NCBI GenBank assembly: GCA_905216075.1 | Contig: CAJMSO010000068.1 | Span: forward strand, 1 to 8,577 | Reading direction: 5' to 3' | DNA from: an uncultured bacterium | Lineage (GTDB): Bacteria > Actinomycetota > Coriobacteriia > Coriobacteriales > Coriobacteriaceae | DNA: 8,577 nt | Shown: piece by piece, positions 1 to 6,757 of the stretch | How positions within the stretch are numbered: position 1 is the stretch's first letter | How the letters are laid out: each line of letters starts with the position of its first letter | Notes under the pieces: model-generated | Told to the model about the DNA's origin: nothing | The model's database searches: none | Seen by the model: the letters and a program-made list of their open reading frames with translations, nothing else | Program-made: the position numbers and the translations under genes

Positions 1-500
1 AGACCAGCGGGACCGGAACCCACCACGGCAACCGTGGGTGCACCCTCCCCTGCCGGCTCAAAGCGGTGCGGACCGCCGTTGGCCCACTCATGGTCGCTAA
101 TCGCGCGCTCGTTGTCATGGATCGTCGTGGGCTGGCCATCGACCGAGCCCAGGTTGCATGCGGCCTCGCACAGCGCCGGGCACACGCGGCTCGTGAACTC
201 GGGCATGGGCGAGGTGAGTGACAGGCGCTCGGCAGCCTCGTCCCAGCGGCCGCGGTACACCAGCTCGTTCCACTCGGGAATCAGGTTGTGCAGCGGGCAG
301 CCACTCGGGCGTGCCTTGCCAAAGCTCGCGCCCATCTGACAAAACGCCACACCGCACATCATGCAGCGACTCGCCTGGGCACGGCGCGCGTCGTCGTCGA
401 GCTCCACGTACAGCGGATCGAAATCGCGGCTGCGCTCCTCCACGGGGCGCAGCTCATGGGTCACGCGATCGATATCAAGAAAAGCACCGGGCTTACCCAT
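1..500 (-). CDS. gltD: Glutamate synthase small (beta) subunit, N-terminal 166 residues, cut by window edge
   Basis: This subunit takes electrons from NAD(P)H through FAD and passes them through 4Fe-4S clusters to the large subunit for reductive glutamate synthesis. The visible part starts MGKPGAFLDIDR. Cysteines C46, C49, C54 and C68 lie in CMMCGVAFC and GCPLHNLIPEWN, and C107, C111 and C115 in CPALCEAAC, as in the ferredoxin-like cluster domain of GltD. The window ends in VVGSGPAGL (about residues 158-166), the dinucleotide-binding glycine motif opening the FAD domain. The ATG at 498-500 lies 5 nt after the gltB stop. AAGGAGG (511-517, inside the gltB end) sits 10 nt upstream, so translational coupling is likely. 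C54 and C68 are separated by 13 residues, compared with 3 in E. coli GltD, so about ten extra residues lie between cluster ligands. The family assignment is firm; cofactor preference (NADH or NADPH) cannot be seen. Confidence 0.95.
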   Translation of the reverse strand, partial: MGKPGAFLDIDRVTHELRPVEERSRDFDPLYVELDDDARRAQASRCMMCGVAFCQMGASFGKARPSGCPLHNLIPEWNELVYRGRWDEAAERLSLTSPMPEFTSRVCPALCEAACNLGSVDGQPTTIHDNERAISDHEWANGGPHRFEPAGEGAPTVAVVGSGPAG

Positions 501-505
501 GGCAC

Positions 506-3500
506 TTACGCCTCCTTCTTGGTCGAAGCAACAGAGCTGGCAGCCACGGACGCAGCACCCGCAGCACCGCCCGCAACATCGAAGCGAGCAACATCCGCGT
601 CACTCGCGCGACCGGTCACAATGTCAAACGCCAGCTCCTCGGCCTGCGCATGCGTCTTGCCCACGGCCTCGGCGGCGGCGACAATCGCCAGCACGCGCTC
701 GTACTCGGTTGGAATGACCTTCACAAAGTGCTTGCTCATCGTCTCAAAGCTGTAGAGCAGCTTAATACCGCGCGGGCTCTGCGTCGCGTCCACGTGCTCC
801 TGGATGAGCTCGCGAATCTGCGCAAGCTCACCGGCCGTCGGGGCTTTAAGCTCAACGCTCTCGTGGTTCACACGGGCATCGAGCGTGCCGTACTGGTCAA
901 AGACGTAAGCCACGCCGCCCGTCATGCCGGCGGCGAAGTTCTGCCCGACCTCGCCCAAGATGAGCGCCAGACCTCCCGTCATGTACTCACAGCCATGGTT
1001 GCCGCAGCCCTCGACCACCACGGTGGCACCGGAGTTGCGCACGGCAAAACGCTGGCCGGCAAGACCGTTAATGAAGCCGCGCCCGCTCGTGGCACCAAAG
1101 AACGCAACGTTGCCCACGATGATGTTCTCATCGAACTTGTAGGTCGCATGCGGGTTGGGGCGCACCGACACCTCGCCGCCCGAAAGGCCCTTGCCAAAGT
1201 AGTCGTTGGCGTCGCCGCACACGTTGAGCGTAATGCCGCGCGGCAGGAAGGCGCCAAAGCTCTGACCGGCCGAACCATCGCAATCGATGGTGATGGAGCC
1301 GGCGGGCAGGCCCTCGGGATGCGCCTTGGTCACCGCGTTGCCCAAGATGGTGCCCACGCAGCGGTTGACGTTGGCGATATCGCCGCGGAAGCGAATCGGA
1401 CGCAGGTGCGCACGGGCATCGGCCGTATAGGGCACAAACAACGTGGAGTCGAGCGTCTTGTCGAGCTCGCTGTCCGCAGCCATCTGGGGCAGGAAGTGAC
1501 GGCCGTCGGCACCCGGGATGTGGGCACCAAACTCACAGGTCGCGCTCGCCAGCACGGGCGACAGATCCAGCAGGTTAGCCTTGCGGTTGCCCGGGACCTC
1601 AATCTGGCGCAAGCACTCGGGATGGCCGACCATCTCGTCGACGGTGCGGAAGCCCAGGCTCGCCATGACCTCGCGCAGTTGCTCGGCAACAAAGAGCATA
1701 AAGTGCTCAACGTGCTCGGGCTTGCCGCGGAAGCCGCGACGCAGGCGGCAGTTTTGCGTAGCGATGCCGGCGGGGCAGGTATCCTGCTGGCAGTCGCGCT
1801 GCATGAGGCAGCCCATCGAGATGAGCGGCATGGTCGCAAAGCCAAACTCCTCGGCGCCCAGCAAGCAGGCGACGGCGACATCGGTGCCGTCCATGAGCTT
1901 GCCGTCGGCCTCGAGCACCACGCGCGAGCGCAGGCCGTTTTGCAGCAGCGTCTGCTGGGCCTCGGCAAGGCCAAGCTCCAGCGGCAGACCGGCGTGCCAA
2001 AGGGAATCGCGAGCAGCGGCACCCGAGCCGCCGTTGTGGCCGCTGATCAAGATCTTGTCGGCGGCACCCTTGGCCACACCGGTGGCGATGGTGCCGACAC
2101 CGGCCTCGCTGACCAGCTTGACCGACACGCGCGCGCCGGGATTGGCGTTCTTAAGGTCAAAGATCAGCTCTGCCAGGTCCTCGATGGAGTAGATGTCGTG
2201 GTGCGGCGGAGGCGAGATCAGGCCGATGCCGGGCGTGGACTGACGGACCTCGGCAATCCAGGGGTAGACCTTCTTGCCGGGCAGGTGACCGCCCTCGCCG
2301 GGCTTGGCGCCCTGGGCCATCTTGATCTGAATCTCGAAGGCGCTGCACAGGTAGCGGCTCGTCACGCCAAAGCGCGCGCTTGCCACCTGCTTGATCGCGG
2401 AGTTCTTGGAGTCACCGTTAGCCAGCGGGGTCTCGCGGCGCGGGTCCTCGCCGCCCTCGCCGGAGTTGGAACGGCCATGCAGGCGGTTCATGGCGATGGC
2501 CATGCACTCGTGTGCTTCCTTGCTGATGGAGCCGTACGACATGGCGCCGGTGTTAAAGCGGCGAACGATGTTGAGCGCGGGCTCCACCTCGTCGAGCGAA
2601 ACCGGCGTGCGGCCGCTGCCGTCAAAGTTGAGCAGGTCGCGCAGGCGCACGGCACGGCCGGTGCGGTGCAGGCGGGCGCTGTACTCCTTAAAGGTGTCGT
2701 AACTGTCCTCACGGCAGGCGGTCCGCAGCAAGTAGACAGTCTGCGGATCGATGAGGTGATCCTCGCCGCCGAGCGGGCGCCACTTGGTCAGACCCAGCGT
2801 GGGCAGCTGATCGGGAGCCGGGCTCTTAAGGATAGCGAGCGCGGCGTCGTAGCGCTCGTTTTGCTCGCGTTCGACGTCCTCGACACCCATACCGCCCACA
2901 CGGCTCACCGTGCCGGCGAAGTACGCGTTGACGAACTCCGGCGTAAAGCCCACAGCCTCGAAGATCTGCGCCGAATGGTAGCTCTGCACCGTGGAGATGC
3001 CCATCTTGGACATGATGGAGACGATGCCCGCCGTCGCAGCCTTGTTGTAGTTGGCGATGCCCTGCTCGGCCGTCACGTCCAGGTCGCCGTGTGCCGCCAG
3101 ATCGCAGATGCAGGCATGTGCGTTGTACGGATAGATGCCGCTCGCGGAGTAGCCCACCAGTGCCGCAAAGTCGTGCGGAGACACGGCATCGCCGCACTCC
3201 ACCACGATATCGGCAAAGGTGCGCACGCCGGCACGGATCAGGTGGTTGTGCACGCAGCCCACGGCGAGCAGCGACGGCACGGGCACCTCGCCCGCAGCGG
3301 CACGGTCGCTCAGCACCACGATGTTCACGCCATCGCGAACCGCAGCCTCGACGTCTTCGGCAAGCTGCTTGAGCGCAGCCTGCAGCGCGCCCTCACCCGC
3401 GTCGCGGCGGTACACGGCACGGAACCGGCGGGTCTTAAAGCCCACGCGGTCGATGGCGCAGATACGCTCGAACTCCTCCTCGCTCAGCAGCGGACGCTCC

Positions 3501-5203
3501 AGGCGCACCAGCTGGCAGGCCGTACGGGAGTCCTCGAGCAGGTTACCGTGGTTGCCCAGGTAGAGCGTGGTCGAAGTGACCATATGCTCGCGCAGGGCGT
3601 CAATCGGCGGGTTCGTGACCTGGGCGAACAGCTGATAGAAGTAGTCAAAGAACGAACGCGTCTTCTTGGACAGGCAGGCCAGCGGCGCATCGATACCCAT
3701 CGAGGCGAGCGGCGCCTTGCCCTGCTGGGCCATGGGACGCACGACCTCGTCAACATCATCCCAGTGGTAGCCGAGCTTGGCCATACGCACGGCGGCGGGC
3801 ACCTCGGCGTCCTCGGCGGACGTTGCCGAAACGGGCTCATCGAGCGCGTCGACGGTCAGTGTCTCCTCGGCAATCCAATCACGGTAGGGCTTTTCCTTGG
3901 CGTAACGGGCGCGCAGCTCGTCATTGTAGATCACGCGGCCGCGGGCAAAATCAACCTCGAGCATCTGACCCGGTCCCAGGCAACCGCTCGTCAGAATGTT
4001 CTCGGGGCTCACCTCGATGGTGCCCACCTCGCTCGCCAGCATAAAGCGACCGTCGCGCGTCACATAGTAGCGGGCGGGGCGCAGGCCGTTGCGGTCGAGG
4101 GCGGCACCCAGCGTGCGACCGTCGGTAAAGGCGATGGCGGCCGGGCCGTCCCAGGGCTCCATGAGCATGGACTGGTAGGCGTCGTAGGCGCGGCGCTCCT
4201 CGCTCAGACTATCGTTGTGGTCCCACGGCTCAGGCAGCAGCATGGACGCAGCGCGCGTAAGCGGACGGCCGTTCATGACCAAGAACTCGAGCACGTTGTC
4301 CAGAATCGCGGAGTCGGAGCCCTCGCGGTTGATGATGGGCATCACGCGCTCAAGATCGTGCTGCAACACGGGACTGTACAGGTTGGGTTCGCGGGCGCGA
4401 ATCCAGTTGACATTGCCCTTGAGGGTGTTGATCTCGCCGTTGTGGATGATAAAGCGGTTGGGGTGCGCACGCTCCCAACTGGGCGTGGTGTTGGTGGAGT
4501 AGCGCGAGTGTACGAGCGCCACGGCCGTTTTGACGGCGGCGTCGTTGAGATCGATGAAGAAGCGGCGCATCTGCGTGGCGACCAGCATGCCCTTGTACAC
4601 GATGGTGCGCGAGCTCATGGAGCACACGTAGAAGATCTTGTCGCGCAGGGCGAACTCAGCGTCGGCCTTCTTTTCGATGGTGCGGCGGCACACGTACAGG
4701 CGACGCTCAAAGGCATCGCCGGCGGGCGTGTCGTCCGGACGTCCCAGGAAGGCCTGCAGGATAGTGGGCATGCAGGCACGCGCCGTCTCACCCAGGTCGT
4801 GCGGATCGACCGGCACCTCACGCCAAAAGAGCAGCGGCACGCCGGCCTCGGCGCAGCCCTCCTCAAACACGCGACGGGCATCCTCTACGCCCTTGTCGTC
4901 CTGCGGGAAGAACAGCATGGCCACGCCATAGTCGCCCTCTGCCGGCAGAATCTGGCCGCACTTTTGGGCCTCTTTACGGAAAAAGTGATGCGGAACCTGG
5001 AACAGGATTCCGGCGCCGTCGCCGGTGTTCTTCTCGAGTCCGGTGCCGCCGCGGTGCTCCAAGTTGACCAGAATGGACAGTGCGTCGTCCAGAATCTGGT
5101 GATGGCGCTCGCCGTTGATATCGGCAAGCGCGCCGATGCCGCATGCATCGTGGTCGAATTCGGGGCGATAAAGGCCCTGCTGTTGAGCGGAATCTGCCTG
5201 CAT
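506..5203 (-). CDS. gltB: Glutamate synthase large (alpha) subunit, complete, 1565 aa
   Basis: This subunit hydrolyses glutamine and channels the ammonia to 2-oxoglutarate, making glutamate with electrons from GltD; it is cytoplasmic. Domain order matches the family. A class II glutamine amidotransferase domain begins at C21 in DACGIGAL, the expected N-terminal nucleophile once a 20-residue propeptide is removed; HSRYSTNTTPSW and HNGEINTLKGN belong to the same domain. A central linker domain follows. The FMN-binding synthase domain spans roughly 850-1250, with GEGGEDPRRE, KPGEGGHLPGKKV, SPPPHHDIYSIEDL and SGHNGGSGA. The 3Fe-4S ligands are C1132, C1138 and C1143 in CLMQRDCQQDTCPAG. The C-terminal beta-helix domain carries GDANDYFGKGLSGGE. 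The last ~28 residues form an Ala/Ser-rich tail outside the conserved fold. The start is supported by AGGGGAG at 5211-5217, 7 nt upstream. It is the first gene of a gltBD operon. The gene avoids codons TTA, CTA and TCA throughout, which leaves a long open frame on the opposite strand. Confidence 0.97.
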   Translation of the reverse strand: MQADSAQQQGLYRPEFDHDACGIGALADINGERHHQILDDALSILVNLEHRGGTGLEKNTGDGAGILFQVPHHFFRKEAQKCGQILPAEGDYGVAMLFFPQDDKGVEDARRVFEEGCAEAGVPLLFWREVPVDPHDLGETARACMPTILQAFLGRPDDTPAGDAFERRLYVCRRTIEKKADAEFALRDKIFYVCSMSSRTIVYKGMLVATQMRRFFIDLNDAAVKTAVALVHSRYSTNTTPSWERAHPNRFIIHNGEINTLKGNVNWIRAREPNLYSPVLQHDLERVMPIINREGSDSAILDNVLEFLVMNGRPLTRAASMLLPEPWDHNDSLSEERRAYDAYQSMLMEPWDGPAAIAFTDGRTLGAALDRNGLRPARYYVTRDGRFMLASEVGTIEVSPENILTSGCLGPGQMLEVDFARGRVIYNDELRARYAKEKPYRDWIAEETLTVDALDEPVSATSAEDAEVPAAVRMAKLGYHWDDVDEVVRPMAQQGKAPLASMGIDAPLACLSKKTRSFFDYFYQLFAQVTNPPIDALREHMVTSTTLYLGNHGNLLEDSRTACQLVRLERPLLSEEEFERICAIDRVGFKTRRFRAVYRRDAGEGALQAALKQLAEDVEAAVRDGVNIVVLSDRAAAGEVPVPSLLAVGCVHNHLIRAGVRTFADIVVECGDAVSPHDFAALVGYSASGIYPYNAHACICDLAAHGDLDVTAEQGIANYNKAATAGIVSIMSKMGISTVQSYHSAQIFEAVGFTPEFVNAYFAGTVSRVGGMGVEDVEREQNERYDAALAILKSPAPDQLPTLGLTKWRPLGGEDHLIDPQTVYLLRTACREDSYDTFKEYSARLHRTGRAVRLRDLLNFDGSGRTPVSLDEVEPALNIVRRFNTGAMSYGSISKEAHECMAIAMNRLHGRSNSGEGGEDPRRETPLANGDSKNSAIKQVASARFGVTSRYLCSAFEIQIKMAQGAKPGEGGHLPGKKVYPWIAEVRQSTPGIGLISPPPHHDIYSIEDLAELIFDLKNANPGARVSVKLVSEAGVGTIATGVAKGAADKILISGHNGGSGAAARDSLWHAGLPLELGLAEAQQTLLQNGLRSRVVLEADGKLMDGTDVAVACLLGAEEFGFATMPLISMGCLMQRDCQQDTCPAGIATQNCRLRRGFRGKPEHVEHFMLFVAEQLREVMASLGFRTVDEMVGHPECLRQIEVPGNRKANLLDLSPVLASATCEFGAHIPGADGRHFLPQMAADSELDKTLDSTLFVPYTADARAHLRPIRFRGDIANVNRCVGTILGNAVTKAHPEGLPAGSITIDCDGSAGQSFGAFLPRGITLNVCGDANDYFGKGLSGGEVSVRPNPHATYKFDENIIVGNVAFFGATSGRGFINGLAGQRFAVRNSGATVVVEGCGNHGCEYMTGGLALILGEVGQNFAAGMTGGVAYVFDQYGTLDARVNHESVELKAPTAGELAQIRELIQEHVDATQSPRGIKLLYSFETMSKHFVKVIPTEYERVLAIVAAAEAVGKTHAQAEELAFDIVTGRASDADVARFDVAGGAAGAASVAASSVASTKKEA

Positions 5204-5332
5204 CGCGATCCTCCCCTAGATATTTAGACAGTCAGTTGAATAGGCATAGTAGGAGCATCGGGGCATCGTTGTGTTTCCCGCCCGTTTCGAAACAATCGCG
5301 TAACGCACGCCGGCCATCAACGTCTTGCTATC
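5204..5332 (-). promoter_or_regulatory. gltB leader and probable promoter region
   Basis: This is the stretch directly upstream of gltB. It holds the gltB ribosome-binding site (AGGGGAG, 5211-5217) and a perfect 10-bp palindrome GTTTCGAAAC (5284-5293), about 80 bp upstream of the start codon, which could be an operator. No convincing -35/-10 pair stands out. A minus-strand TACTAT lies about 40 nt upstream of the start codon but lacks a good -35 partner. Assignment as a promoter region rests on position only. Confidence 0.35.
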
Positions 5333-5397
5333 AAACGTGTACGTCAGCCTCCAAACATGTCGAAATTTGACATCTTTGGAGGCTGACGTACACGTTT
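5333..5397. repeat. 65-bp near-perfect palindrome (29-bp arms, 7-nt centre)
   Basis: The left arm (5333-5361) and right arm (5369-5397) are reverse complements at 28 of 29 positions. The single exception is C5356 opposite C5374. The centre is GAAATTT (5362-5368). Each arm includes CGTGTACGTCAGCCTCC or its complement. As DNA it could extrude a cruciform; as RNA it would form a very stable hairpin from either strand. It lies about 130 bp upstream of gltB and 510 bp upstream of gpmA. Only a TTTT follows on the plus strand, so a terminator role is possible but not obvious, since no clear gene ends here. A miniature mobile element, a dispersed repeat or a protein-binding site are alternatives. No target-site duplication is seen at its edges. 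Confidence 0.85.
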
Positions 5398-5474
5398 TAG
5401 TGCAGGGACAGCCGGCACATATGCATCCAACCCCTTTGAATTATTCTGGAAACGAGGGCCACGCAGACTTTTGC

Positions 5475-5537
5475 ATGATGCGCCTGGACACCGCCGACCT
5501 CAAGGGCGGCAACAAGGCACCCAAGTTCGACCTGTAA
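5475..5537 (+). pseudogene. Possible remnant of a small protein N-terminus, unrecognised
   Basis: The frame opening at the tandem ATGs (5475 and 5478) encodes about 20 residues ending RLDTADLKGGNKAPKFDL, then TAA at 5535-5537. The codons (CGC, CTG, GAC, ACC, GCC, CTC, AAG, GGC) match local coding style and stand out from the AT-richer intergenic sequence around them. The end weakly resembles the start of peroxiredoxins of the Bcp/AhpC type, where a GDKAPxF motif opens the thioredoxin fold, but nothing of the fold follows. No ribosome-binding site lies at proper distance: the nearest purine run is GAGGG at 5454-5458. It sits between the palindrome and the hairpin array, so it may be debris of a gene lost when these elements arrived. 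Chance coding-like sequence is a real alternative. Confidence 0.22.
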
Positions 5538-5553
5538 GCTCACCGCTTCAAAC

Positions 5554-5771
5554 ATCTCAATCTGTAACAGGAGGAACCGATTTTGGCGCCTAGATGTTAC
5601 AGATTGAGATTTTCTGCGGGACGGTTTTGGTTTGTCTCGATCTGTAACACGAAGGGCCGGTTTTGGCGGCAAACTGTTACAGATCGAGACATTCCATAGG
5701 ACCATTTCTTCCTGTCTCGATCTGTAACACCTAGGCCCAATTTCCATCCCTAGTTGTTACAGATCGAGACA
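5554..5771. repeat. Array of three inverted-repeat hairpins with exact 80-bp period
   Basis: Three units, each a 16-17 bp inverted repeat around a 25-nt centre: unit A 5554-5610, unit B 5633-5691, unit C 5713-5771. Equivalent bases are exactly 80 nt apart (TCTGTAACA at 5561, 5641 and 5721). The arms of B and C are GTCTCGATCTGTAACA and its complement. Unit A has A in place of G at arm positions 1 and 6, and its other arm carries the matching T in place of C at both places, so pairing is kept. In unit C the stem continues with five more pairs (5731-5735 with 5749-5753) after one mismatch. Centres and linkers vary in sequence but each holds a T-tract after a C-rich stretch. No reading frame is supported here. 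The array could act as RNA hairpins, as paired protein-binding sites, or be a dispersed repeat family. Function is unknown. Confidence 0.9.
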
Positions 5772-5827
5772 TTTCGGCAGCCCCCTTTCACCATCCCATT
5801 CAAATACAACAATTTTGTTAGTCTTGG

Positions 5828-5856
5828 TTAACTCTTTGGCCTAAAACGGGTATCCT
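5828..5856 (+). promoter_or_regulatory. Probable sigma-70-type promoter of gpmA
   Basis: TTAACT (5828-5833) and TATCCT (5851-5856) are separated by 17 bp and resemble -35 and -10 hexamers. Transcription would start near 5863, about 46 nt before the gpmA ATG. Just upstream, AACAA-TT-TTGTT (5808-5819) is a small inverted repeat that could be an operator. The call rests on sequence match and position only. Confidence 0.5.
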
Positions 5857-5874
5857 TTGCGGCGTCAAGCAAAC

Positions 5875-5891
5875 GGCACGCACACCGTGCC
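5875..5891 (+). promoter_or_regulatory. Small hairpin in the gpmA 5' untranslated region
   Basis: GGCACG (5875-5880) and CGTGCC (5886-5891) are perfect 6-bp arms around CACAC. The stem ends 5 nt before the AAGGAG ribosome-binding site (5897-5902), which stays outside it. It might stabilise the message 5' end or affect initiation. This short a stem can also arise by chance. Confidence 0.35.
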
Positions 5892-5908
5892 AGATCAAGG
5901 AGACCCCT

Positions 5909-6682
5909 ATGGCACACCAGACAGACCAACAGACAATGCAACTTGTCCTTATCCGTCACGGAGAGTCCGAGTGGAACAAGCTCAACCTGTTCACCGGCTG
6001 GACCGATGTCGAGCTCACCGACACGGGCCGCGAAGAGGCGGCGGCAGGCGGCCGCGCCCTCAAAGAAGCCGGTTTCGACTTTGACGTCTGCTACACTTCG
6101 CGTCTCAAGCGCGCGATCCACACCCTCGACATCGTGCTCGGCCAGATGGATCGCGAGTGGCTGCCCGTCATCAAATCCTGGAAGCTCAACGAGCGCCACT
6201 ATGGCGCGTTGCAGGGTCTCAACAAGGCCGATGCCGCGGCGGAGCACGGCGACGAGCAGGTGCTCATCTGGCGCCGTTCCTTCGATGTCTGCCCGCCGGC
6301 GCTCGAGCCGGGCGACAGTCGCGACCCCCACACCCAGGAGCAATACCGCGACGTCGCGCCCGATCAGCTGCCCTATACCGAGTGCCTCAAGGACACGATA
6401 GCCCGCGCCTGGCCTTATTTCGAAGACGAGATTCGCCCCCAGATGCTCGCCGGCAAGCGCGTACTCATCGCCGCGCACGGCAACTCCCTGCGCTCACTCG
6501 TCATGAAGCTCGAGCACCTCACGCCCGAGGAGATCCTCAAGGTCAACATCCCCACCGGAGTGCCGCTCGTCTACACCTTCGATACCGATTTCAATGTCCT
6601 CGACAAGCGCTACATCGGCGATCCGGCGACCATCGCCGCCAAGATCGACGCCGTGGCCAATCAGGGCAAAGCGCACAAGTAG
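5909..6682 (+). CDS. gpmA: 2,3-bisphosphoglycerate-dependent phosphoglycerate mutase
   Basis: It interconverts 3-phosphoglycerate and 2-phosphoglycerate in glycolysis and gluconeogenesis through a phosphohistidine, in the cytoplasm. The 257-residue protein opens with RHGESEWN (residues 16-23), where H17 is the phosphorylated histidine, followed by LFTGWTDVELT. LNERHYGALQG carries the acid/base E95, CYTSRLKRAIHT holds substrate-binding arginines, and AAHGNSLRSL carries the second catalytic H190. The C-terminus (IPTGVPLVY, then RYIGD) is typical. Length is close to the usual 247-250, with a few extra N-terminal residues before the first strand. The start is set by AAGGAG (5897-5902), 6 nt upstream; an internal ATG at 5936 has no such site. 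mntH follows after 75 nt with no terminator visible, so the two are probably co-transcribed. The family call is firm. Confidence 0.97.
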   Translation: MAHQTDQQTMQLVLIRHGESEWNKLNLFTGWTDVELTDTGREEAAAGGRALKEAGFDFDVCYTSRLKRAIHTLDIVLGQMDREWLPVIKSWKLNERHYGALQGLNKADAAAEHGDEQVLIWRRSFDVCPPALEPGDSRDPHTQEQYRDVAPDQLPYTECLKDTIARAWPYFEDEIRPQMLAGKRVLIAAHGNSLRSLVMKLEHLTPEEILKVNIPTGVPLVYTFDTDFNVLDKRYIGDPATIAAKIDAVANQGKAHK

Positions 6683-6746
6683 CCCCAACCCAAATCCGAC
6701 GCGTGGCGCCGCACGACCCAGATGCGACGTCATGCCGCCCATACGC

Positions 6747-6751
6747 AGGAG
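6747..6751 (+). promoter_or_regulatory. Ribosome-binding site that decides the mntH start
   Basis: AGGAG with a 6-nt gap to the ATG at 6758. The alternative upstream ATG at 6722 has no purine-rich site before it. Confidence 0.75.
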
Positions 6752-6757
6752 CGCACC

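Noticed and set aside
218..5227. A plus-strand open frame of 1669 codons lying across gltB and part of gltD.
   Set aside because: Its codons are exact reverse complements of gltB codons, so it stays open only because gltB never uses TTA, CTA or TCA. Its translation is rich in Arg, His, Ala and Gly with no domain I recognise, while gltB on the other strand shows every expected motif.
5325..5537. A 70-codon plus-strand frame starting before the 65-bp palindrome.
   Set aside because: Its first half is the palindrome itself and there is no ribosome-binding site. Only the last ~20 codons look coding, and these are listed separately as a possible remnant.
5397..5747. A minus-strand open frame of 116 codons across the hairpin array.
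   Set aside because: It runs through the inverted repeats, has no ribosome-binding site or recognisable motif, and its sequence is explained by the repeats.
5554..5771. CRISPR array.
   Set aside because: The repeated 16-mers alternate in orientation to form hairpins, the spacers are only 22-25 nt and resemble one another, and no cas gene is present.
6722..6757. An upstream ATG extending mntH by 12 residues.
   Set aside because: No ribosome-binding site precedes it, whereas AGGAG is ideally placed for the ATG at 6758.
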